Below the pieces are notes generated by a model. The model did no database searches. It saw only the letters and a list, made by a program, of their open reading frames with translations, and had not been told where the DNA came from. Both the position numbers and the translations under genes were made by a program. 15,628 nt of DNA from Pelotomaculum sp. UBA1371. Lineage in GTDB: Bacteria; Bacillota; Desulfotomaculia; Desulfotomaculales; Pelotomaculaceae. Of the stretch, positions 1 to 4,883 are shown in pieces. The stretch spans positions 1 to 15,628 of the forward strand of contig DBRJ01000025.1 in assembly GCA_002305915.1 (NCBI GenBank). Direction: 5' to 3'. Numbering within the stretch: the first letter of the stretch is position 1; the number at the start of each line of letters is the position of its first letter.

Positions 1-10
1 CTTAAAAGCG

Positions 11-50
11 AGGGTTTTACGGTTCCGCCGCGCCCCTCCTCCAAAACCCT
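11..50. repeat. 8-bp inverted repeat upstream of first gene
   Basis: AGGGTTTT at 11-18 is the exact reverse complement of AAAACCCT at 43-50, with a 24-base C-rich spacer. A smaller palindrome, CCCTGCAGGG, follows at 47-56. There is no T-run, so this is not a classical terminator. It may be the end of an upstream gene's 3' region or a leader structure. The function is unknown. Confidence 0.35.
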
Positions 51-84
51 GCAGGGAGGACCGGGAACAGGACAGGAGGTTAAG

Positions 85-777
85 TTGACCGATAAGGAAA
101 TAATCAAAAACATAGTAGGTTTCGGGCAGGTCTATATAATGTTTTATAGTCGTGCCGTTATGGCTTGTACCAGAGAATCAATCCGCAATATCTTTCTTGA
201 TTTGATGGGGGATTATATAAAAGTTTACAAGTATTTAATCGGTTTCGGGAAAAAAAGAAATCTACTTGTGCCACCCCCACCGGCTAGCGCCAGAAGAAAC
301 AGTTTAAATATGGAAGAGGTTGGGATAATCTGGGATGAACTCAATGCCAGGTACCTGAGCAAGGTAAACATGGAAATTTATCTTGCCAGTACAATAGATA
401 AGGATCTTATTAACCTGCTCAAATGGGGCCTGAAAGAGATCGTAGTGCCTCATATGGAACTGCTGGAAAATGTCCTTAAAAATGAGGGTATCACCATTCC
501 CTCCCGGCCCCCGGTACGGCAGTTCCAATACTCTCCGGGACAGGTCAGCAAGATTAGAACAAGTGATGATGAACTGCTGAGTATATTGACCGTAGCTTTT
601 CAGGCGGCAGTGGAATTGCACGTTCGGGCCTTTACTATAGTTTATAGAGAGGATTTGATAGAACTCTGTGAAAAATTATTATACGATGAGCTGAAAGGGT
701 ACGATAAATTAATAAGTTTGGCCAAAGCAAGGCAGGTTCTAGCAAACCCGCCTGTGATAAGTTCATATCGAATCTAG
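85..777 (+). CDS. DUF3231-like helical protein
   Basis: This is a 230-residue, mostly helical protein without signal peptide or membrane segments. The middle part (about residues 76-145: EVGIIWDELNARYLS, then a helix ending ITIPSRPP) resembles the DUF3231 family known from Bacillus and Clostridia. The protein appears to be two related half-repeats. The first half ends in a helix plus LLVPPPP (residues 60-66) and the second ends in a similar helix plus VLANPPV near the C-terminus, as is usual for tandem DUF3231 proteins. The family has no established activity; a ferritin/CotF-like four-helix fold and a spore-related role are only suggestions. The TTG start at 85 is chosen because AGGAGGT (74-80) lies four bases upstream. 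The next gene also has a ferritin-like fold, so the two may work together, although a hairpin separates them. Confidence 0.72.
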   Translation: MTDKEIIKNIVGFGQVYIMFYSRAVMACTRESIRNIFLDLMGDYIKVYKYLIGFGKKRNLLVPPPPASARRNSLNMEEVGIIWDELNARYLSKVNMEIYLASTIDKDLINLLKWGLKEIVVPHMELLENVLKNEGITIPSRPPVRQFQYSPGQVSKIRTSDDELLSILTVAFQAAVELHVRAFTIVYREDLIELCEKLLYDELKGYDKLISLAKARQVLANPPVISSYRI

Positions 778-801
778 ATATAATTATGAACACAGAATCA
801 A

Positions 802-823
802 AGCAGGTGGGGAACCACCTGTT
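802..823 (+). terminator. Hairpin between the two helical-bundle genes
   Basis: CAGGTGG (804-810) and CCACCTG (815-821) form a perfect 7-bp stem with a GGAA loop, extendable by a G-T and an A-T pair to 802-823. It is followed by CGGC and an A-run rather than a T-run. It is therefore an mRNA hairpin or weak terminator rather than a typical intrinsic terminator. Confidence 0.35.
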
Positions 824-913
824 CGGCAAAAAATTTATGAGGAAACAAGTGTATAACCGGCATCTAAGGGCGCAAACTAAATGACAAACATATCACAAGG
901 AGAGGATAACAAT

Positions 914-1639
914 ATGGAATCACCGCAACAAACAATCTCTACAGTTATGACCAATTATCGTAATTTCCAGGGTAACTTCAATCTGGATAAATCCGGGTTT
1001 GATCCCAAGATGCCGGGTCATGTTACCTACCATCAGATGATTACCCGCCAGCAGCCCCGTACTGTTAAAACTATCGGCGCAGGTATCGGCCTGCCGGTGG
1101 AGGTCCGGCGCGAGATGGCGCTGATGCTGGATGATCACCAGTGCGCCCTGTCCGTGGCTCTGCACCAGTACAACAAGCATCACTGGATGTCCGAGGGAGC
1201 GGAGGGTTTTATCAGCCTGCACGAACTACTTGAAGAGCACATTGCTAAAACCCAAAAGCATATTGACGCTGTCGGCGAGCGGGTGGCCCGTCTGGGCGGT
1301 GTGCCCACTGCCCATCCCGTGACCCAGCACGAGCTTTCCTACATTAAGCATGAGGTTGAAGGCCGCTACAGTATCAGGGATTTTTTGCGGAACGACCTGG
1401 AACACGAGTTAAAAATACAGGAAATGTTGCGGAGGACAATCTCACGGGCGCACGAACTGAAAGATTTTGGAACGGTAGAGGTGCTGGAGGAAGTTTTGCG
1501 GGAACGGGAGGATCTTGGTTATCATCTTTACAGTGTCCTTGAGGACGATACTCTGGTACGGGGCATGGACCATCTCATGGATAAGAGGGATGACCGGGCC
1601 GGTGATCGCCCCATGAATCCGGATACCCATCTCCAGTAA
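914..1639 (+). CDS. Dps/ferritin-like protein with N-terminal extension
   Basis: The 241-residue product contains a Dps-type ferroxidase signature. HHW (H90), LHELLEE (H103, E107) and HIDAVGERVARLGG (D118, E122) align with E. coli Dps H51, H63, D67, D78 and E82; only D67 is changed, to Glu. Such proteins bind and oxidise iron and protect DNA from oxidative damage, usually as dodecamers. Two things are unusual: a Dps is normally about 160-180 residues, and here about 70 polar residues precede the first core helix and a charged tail follows it. The core ends with further helices rich in E and R. The ATG at 914 is preferred because AAGGAGAGG (897-905) lies eight bases upstream. An ATG at 881 would add 11 residues and has a weaker AAGGG site. 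It could instead belong to another ferritin-like family, since the extension and tail are not recognised. Confidence 0.72.
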   Translation: MESPQQTISTVMTNYRNFQGNFNLDKSGFDPKMPGHVTYHQMITRQQPRTVKTIGAGIGLPVEVRREMALMLDDHQCALSVALHQYNKHHWMSEGAEGFISLHELLEEHIAKTQKHIDAVGERVARLGGVPTAHPVTQHELSYIKHEVEGRYSIRDFLRNDLEHELKIQEMLRRTISRAHELKDFGTVEVLEEVLREREDLGYHLYSVLEDDTLVRGMDHLMDKRDDRAGDRPMNPDTHLQ

Positions 1640-1688
1640 TACTCTACAGGGCTTTATCAGGGAAATAATTGCATTATTTAAGCAAAAT

Positions 1689-1737
1689 AAGTACACCGGT
1701 TACAGAGAAAGGACCCTTCTTTGTAACCGGTGTACTT
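1689..1737. terminator. Strong 21-bp hairpin, probable terminator
   Basis: Bases 1689-1709 pair with 1717-1737, 21 pairs with one G-T wobble, around the 7-base loop AGGACCC. Sixteen of the pairs (1689-1704 with 1722-1737) are perfect. The downstream tract GTTTATAC is only partly T-rich, and the upstream tract AAAATAA would give a U-rich tail on the opposite strand. It lies 50 bases after the Dps-like gene and is best read as its terminator, although the long perfect arms could also be an operator or RNase III site. Confidence 0.6.
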
Positions 1738-1827
1738 GTTTATACAATATAGTCTATAATAATGTGTATTAGACAGGATTGTTAAGAAGGGCTAACCCGG
1801 CGGGGCATACAAAACCCTTTTTTGGAC

Positions 1828-1855
1828 TTGATCCGGACTTTTAATTTGTTATAAT
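1828..1855 (+). promoter_or_regulatory. Sigma-A-like promoter for scaffold pair
   Basis: TTGATC (1828-1833) and TATAAT (1850-1855) are separated by 16 bases. The -10 box is perfect and the -35 box matches four of six. Transcription would start about 35-40 bases before the first scaffold start codon. Confidence 0.5.
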
Positions 1856-1899
1856 TAAGTTTGGGCTAAACGACATAAAGAGCGAGGGTGGTAAATTAT

Positions 1900-2313
1900 A
1901 TGGATGAACAAGTCGGAAAAAAACATGTCCTAAACAATATTGCAGTTGAACACGCCGAGAATCCTCGAAATCTTGGGAATACACCTAACGCTGACGGTTT
2001 CAGTCAGGAAGTTGGTGAAGAAGGAGATTCAATGGCAATCTGGGTAAACGTCAAGGATAGCCGGATTGACAGGGCAACTTTCTGGACGGATGGATGTGGA
2101 GCATATATTGCTTGCGGCAGCATGCTCACCGAATTAGCTAAAAGTCAAACCATAGAGGAAGCCTCCAGGATTGAACCCCAAGACCTAATAAACGCGCTTG
2201 AAGGATTGCCGGACGGTCATTTGCACGTTGCTAATCTGGCGGTTCATACCCTTAGGGAAGCATTGAAGGATTATCAGTTAACCCGTAATTACCTGAATAA
2301 AGCTGTCCAGTAA
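1900..2313 (+). CDS. IscU/NifU-like scaffold paralogue lacking two ligand cysteines
   Basis: The 137-residue protein has the fold signature of IscU/NifU N-terminal Fe-S scaffolds: ENPRNLGN, then GEEGD, then WTDGCGAYIACGS, then HLHVANLAVHTL. IscU assembles [2Fe-2S]/[4Fe-4S] clusters on three cysteines. Here the first is Glu (E41 in GEEGD) and the third is Val (V110 after the conserved H109); only C66 remains, with the extra C72. Asp43, the conserved Asp after the first ligand, is kept. Compared with the next gene it also lacks six residues (GKYSET) near the N-terminus. The ATG at 1900 is chosen over a GTG at 1888 because GAGGGTGGT (1884-1892) lies seven bases before it, and because the next gene starts with the same MDEQV. 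The frame is open and clean, so it is probably expressed but not a standard scaffold. Confidence 0.8.
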   Translation: MDEQVGKKHVLNNIAVEHAENPRNLGNTPNADGFSQEVGEEGDSMAIWVNVKDSRIDRATFWTDGCGAYIACGSMLTELAKSQTIEEASRIEPQDLINALEGLPDGHLHVANLAVHTLREALKDYQLTRNYLNKAVQ

Positions 2314-2394
2314 CCGGCTTGAAGCTGGTGTAACAGTGCTTGTGCAATAAAAGACTTGCTAAATTACTCTGTTAGTTGAAGGTGGTTAATGCAT

Positions 2395-2832
2395 ATGGAT
2401 GAACAAGTAGAAAAAAAGTATGTTTTGGACATGATTGGTAAATACAGCGAGACTGTTATTGATCACGCCCGAAATCCCCGGAACGTTGGGAATATCCCCA
2501 AAGCCGACGGCTTTGCCCAGGAAGTGGGGGAGTGCGGAGATACTCTCGCAATCTGGTTAAGTGTCAAGGATAACCGGATTGATAAGGCAACCTTCTGGAC
2601 GGATGGATGCGGGTCATCTATCGCCTGCGGCAGCATGGTCACCGAGATTGCCACCAATCGAACAGTAGAGGAAGCTTTGAAGATTAAACCCGAGGATATC
2701 CTGGATGAGCTTGGCGGACTGCCGGAGGATCATGTCCACTGTGCCGTTCTGGCTGCCCATACTCTGAATCAGGCCTTGAAGGATTATCAGATGATGGCCA
2801 AAGCCCCCTGGAAAAAGCTGTATAAAAGCTAA
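2395..2832 (+). CDS. IscU/NifU-like Fe-S cluster scaffold protein
   Basis: The 145-residue protein matches the IscU/NifU N-terminal scaffold family over its whole length. The three ligand cysteines are C47 (GECGD, with D49), C72 (DGCG) and C116 (HC). A fourth cysteine, C78, lies in IACGS. It would accept sulfur from a cysteine desulfurase and pass clusters to apoproteins in the cytosol; no desulfurase is visible in this window. WTDGCGxxIACGS is longer and more Cys-rich than the GCGSAIASSS of proteobacterial IscU. The ATG at 2395 is preferred over one at 2389 because AAGGTGG (2379-2385) is nine bases before it and only three before 2389. It sits 81 bases after its paralogue, probably in one transcript, and a terminator follows at 2961. 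It was named by family only; the clade was not resolved. Confidence 0.85.
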   Translation: MDEQVEKKYVLDMIGKYSETVIDHARNPRNVGNIPKADGFAQEVGECGDTLAIWLSVKDNRIDKATFWTDGCGSSIACGSMVTEIATNRTVEEALKIKPEDILDELGGLPEDHVHCAVLAAHTLNQALKDYQMMAKAPWKKLYKS

Positions 2833-3064
2833 ACACGGGTCGAGTGTGTGATGATTATACGGCCCCTTTAGTTCCCTTTAAAGAAGCGATTAAAAACTAA
2901 ACCCGCTGCTTAAAGAGCAAACTGGGATATGTTTAACAAATTCTTTTAGCAATTATAAATCTGGGTAGTTTTTGCCCAGTTTTTTTTATGAAAAAGTTGA
3001 AAAAGTATTAATTCAGTTGAATTTTCAGTAGACTCACATAAATAGTCTCCTGCTTTAGGTAATA
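2833..3064. other. Non-coding gap before the activase gene
   Basis: No credible gene is seen between the scaffold stop and the activase. The first half contains the terminator at 2961-2988. The rest is AT-rich and leads into the promoter at 3065-3093 and a leader of about 100 bases. Confidence 0.6.
2961..2988 (+). terminator. Rho-independent terminator after scaffold pair
   Basis: CTGGG (2961-2965) pairs with CCCAG (2975-2979), extended inward by T-G, A-T and G-T pairs. A run of eight T plus ATG follows. This is a classical intrinsic terminator and ends the scaffold transcript. Confidence 0.85.
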
Positions 3065-3093
3065 TTTACAACAAATCTATTCAATGCTATGAT
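3065..3093 (+). promoter_or_regulatory. Extended -10 promoter for activase gene
   Basis: TTTACA (3065-3070) and TATGAT (3088-3093) are spaced by 17 bases, and TGC directly precedes the -10 box (extended -10). The match gives a leader of roughly 90 bases before the ATG at 3193. Confidence 0.6.
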
Positions 3094-3192
3094 TAAAATG
3101 TTCGCAAAGTGGTCGTAACGAAATTTCTAATTAAGAACCGGTTGATAAAAAAGATTATTAATTGATTACTGAATCTTAGGAAAGGATTTGTC

Positions 3193-4146
3193 ATGAAAGC
3201 TTATATGGGTCTTGACGTTGGTTCGGTTAGCGTAAATATAGTTGTTATCGATGAAGCCGGCGAAGTGCTGACCGGCCAATACCTTCAAACAAAAGGCAGG
3301 CCTATAGCCGTTATCCAGGAAGGGATGAAGATAGCGCAGGAATCCCTTGGGCGAGGCGTGGAAATCGCCGGCGCCGGAACCACGGGAAGTGGTCGCTACC
3401 TGGCGGGGGTTATTATAGGGTCTGATGTGATTAAGAATGAAATTACTGCCCATGCAGTAGCTGCTTCCATGCTGGTTCCCGATGTCCAGACGGTTTTTGA
3501 AATTGGCGGCCAGGATTCAAAAATTATTATCCTCAGAAATGGTATCGTTACAGACTTTGCCATGAATACAGTTTGCGCAGCGGGTACAGGTTCCTTTCTT
3601 GACCAGCAGGCTGCGCGTCTTAATATTCCCATTACAGAGTTCGGCAGATTGGCTTTGCAATCTGATACACCGGTGCGGATTGCCGGGAGGTGTACGGTTT
3701 TCGCAGAGTCCGATATGATTCACAAGCAGCAAATGGGCCATAGCATTCCTGACATAATCAGGGGTCTCTGCGATGCTCTGGTGCGGAACTACCTGAACAA
3801 CGTCGGCAAGGGCAAGGAAATACTGCCACCGGTTGCGTTCCAGGGGGGTGTTGCCGCCAATGTGGGCATTATAGCTGCTTTTGAAAGAGCTCTTGGGGTG
3901 CCCGTGCACATACCAAAGCATTTCAATATAATGGGAGCTATCGGAGCAGCGCAGTTAGCCAAAGAAGAAATTGCCAGAAAAAAAACAACATCCTTTAAAG
4001 GCTTTCAAATCACAGGTCTTCCCTACCGGACCAGCAGCTTTGAATGCGACGGCTGCTCCAACGTGTGCGAGGTGGTGGAAATTTTCGAAGGCGACAAGGT
4101 TATCGGCCGCTGGGGTTCCCGCTGTAACAAGTGGGACCTTGTGTAA
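3193..4146 (+). CDS. Acyl-CoA dehydratase activase (BadF/BadG/BcrA/BcrD ATPase family)
   Basis: The 317-residue protein is an ASKHA-fold ATPase like HgdC, the activator of 2-hydroxyacyl-CoA dehydratases, and like the ATPase subunits of benzoyl-CoA reductase. Phosphate-1 is GLDVGSVS (6-13), phosphate-2 is FEIGGQDSK (102-110), and the adenosine motif is FQGGVAANVG (216-225). C128 (NTVCAAGTGS) and C167 (AGRCTVFAESD) are the expected ligands of the [4Fe-4S] cluster shared across the dimer. The family hydrolyses ATP to drive one low-potential electron into a partner dehydratase or reductase. HgdC is about 260 residues; here a tail of about 50 residues adds C285, C288, C292 and C311 (CDGCSNVC...SRC), as in a longer activase subfamily. 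No dehydratase partner is in the window. The ATG has AGGAAAGG nearby (3179-3186). Confidence 0.88.
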   Translation: MKAYMGLDVGSVSVNIVVIDEAGEVLTGQYLQTKGRPIAVIQEGMKIAQESLGRGVEIAGAGTTGSGRYLAGVIIGSDVIKNEITAHAVAASMLVPDVQTVFEIGGQDSKIIILRNGIVTDFAMNTVCAAGTGSFLDQQAARLNIPITEFGRLALQSDTPVRIAGRCTVFAESDMIHKQQMGHSIPDIIRGLCDALVRNYLNNVGKGKEILPPVAFQGGVAANVGIIAAFERALGVPVHIPKHFNIMGAIGAAQLAKEEIARKKTTSFKGFQITGLPYRTSSFECDGCSNVCEVVEIFEGDKVIGRWGSRCNKWDLV

Positions 4147-4160
4147 CTGGTTTAAACATT

Positions 4161-4176
4161 GCCTTTTTATAAGGGC
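4161..4176. terminator. Weak hairpin between convergent genes
   Basis: GCCTTT (4161-4166) pairs with AAGGGC (4171-4176) with one wobble, in the 38-base gap where the activase and the minus-strand HAD gene converge. It could serve both directions, but neither side has a clean T-run. Confidence 0.3.
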
Positions 4177-4184
4177 TCTTTCTC

Positions 4185-4655
4185 CTATTTCCTCAGAGTT
4201 GCTACCAGCCTCTTTGTGTTTAGAAGCAAGTCCAGCCCGCTATTAATATCGCCAACGACAAGCCTTGCTTTTTGCAGTGCCGTTAAAGATGCGCCCTCGG
4301 GTCCCACAACTGCGATGCCCAGGGCGGAACGCTCCAGCATCAGGGCGTCATTGGCGCCGTTGCCCATTGCAATGACAGATTCCGGCCCCAGTGCCTTGAC
4401 AAATCTATCTTTCTCCAGCATGCCTTCCCCTTCAGCAAGAACGTAGATCCTGCCTTTAATTCCCCGGCAGGATGTTTTACATTTTCCAAAGGTATCCGCT
4501 GTTATTATATGCACATCCAAAAGTTCTGCAAGCTGGTTGAGCTTGCTTTCCACGCCGGCGATTAAGGCCCCGTCGCAGGCCAGTGTGCCGTTATAATCCA
4601 GAACCAGGTGCCTGAAGAGAAAGGGTTTTTCTCCCGGAAGCGTAACTGTAATCAT
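4185..4655 (-). CDS. HAD-family hydrolase resembling a soluble P-type ATPase P-domain
   Basis: This 156-residue protein has all four HAD motifs and no cap domain or membrane segment. Motif I is LDYNGTLA (D20 nucleophile, with Asn at the usual acid/base Asp), motif II is T52 in IITAD, motif III is K82, and motif IV is GNGANDALML (98-107). The DxNGT form and the GNGxND motif are typical of the small 'soluble P-type ATPase' HAD group (COG4087-like), which resembles the phosphorylation domain of P-type ATPases. The substrate is unknown. The Asn in motif I argues against efficient phosphatase turnover, as in P-type ATPases, where the phospho-Asp is long-lived. The ATG (4655) has AGGAGGA (4661-4667) five bases upstream on its strand. 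It is transcribed away from the P-type ATPase gene that follows. Confidence 0.82.
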   Translation of the reverse strand: MITVTLPGEKPFLFRHLVLDYNGTLACDGALIAGVESKLNQLAELLDVHIITADTFGKCKTSCRGIKGRIYVLAEGEGMLEKDRFVKALGPESVIAMGNGANDALMLERSALGIAVVGPEGASLTALQKARLVVGDINSGLDLLLNTKRLVATLRK

Positions 4656-4698
4656 TTTCTTCCTCCTGTAGTGATCCTGCCTGAACGGTCTGTTTACT

Positions 4699-4726
4699 AT
4701 TTTATCGATATATTCTATGAAGTCAA
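4699..4726 (-). promoter_or_regulatory. Promoter for the HAD gene (minus strand)
   Basis: Read on the minus strand, TTGACT (4726-4721) and TAAAAT (4704-4699) are 16 bases apart. Transcription would start about 35 bases before the HAD start codon. Confidence 0.5.
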
Positions 4727-4826
4727 TTAAAATGGCTGAACTGCCTTAAAGATCATCATCCATATCAGGACAGATAAAGGGTTGTTTAGTTAAAGTACCC
4801 GGCTTGTCCGGCGAGCAGTCATTTTT

Positions 4827-4883
4827 TCAACCCCCCTGGAATATATTTGGCAATAATTAGGTAATCCAGGACGAGGGGGTTGA
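4827..4883 (+). promoter_or_regulatory. Hairpin covering the P-type ATPase ribosome binding site
   Basis: TCAACCCCC (4827-4835) is the exact complement of GGGGGTTGA (4875-4883), and CTGGA (4836-4840) is the exact complement of TCCAG (4865-4869), giving 14 pairs with one 5-base bulge (4870-4874) and a 24-base loop. The right arm contains the G-run of the ribosome binding site and reaches the first base of the ATG at 4883. Folded RNA should block initiation, so this may be a translational switch. No known riboswitch class is recognised. Confidence 0.45.

Noticed and set aside
881..913. Upstream ATG for the Dps-like gene
   Set aside because: The better ribosome binding site, AAGGAGAGG at 897-905, favours the ATG at 914; the earlier start is possible but less supported.
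1757..1771. TAATA/TATTA inverted repeat as an iron (Fur-like) operator before the scaffold pair
   Set aside because: The arms are only five bases, the region is AT-rich, and the site is about 60 bases upstream of the promoter; too weak to claim.
3517..3921. 134-residue open frame on the minus strand
   Set aside because: It is antisense to the activase ATPase core and has no motif or upstream ribosome binding site.
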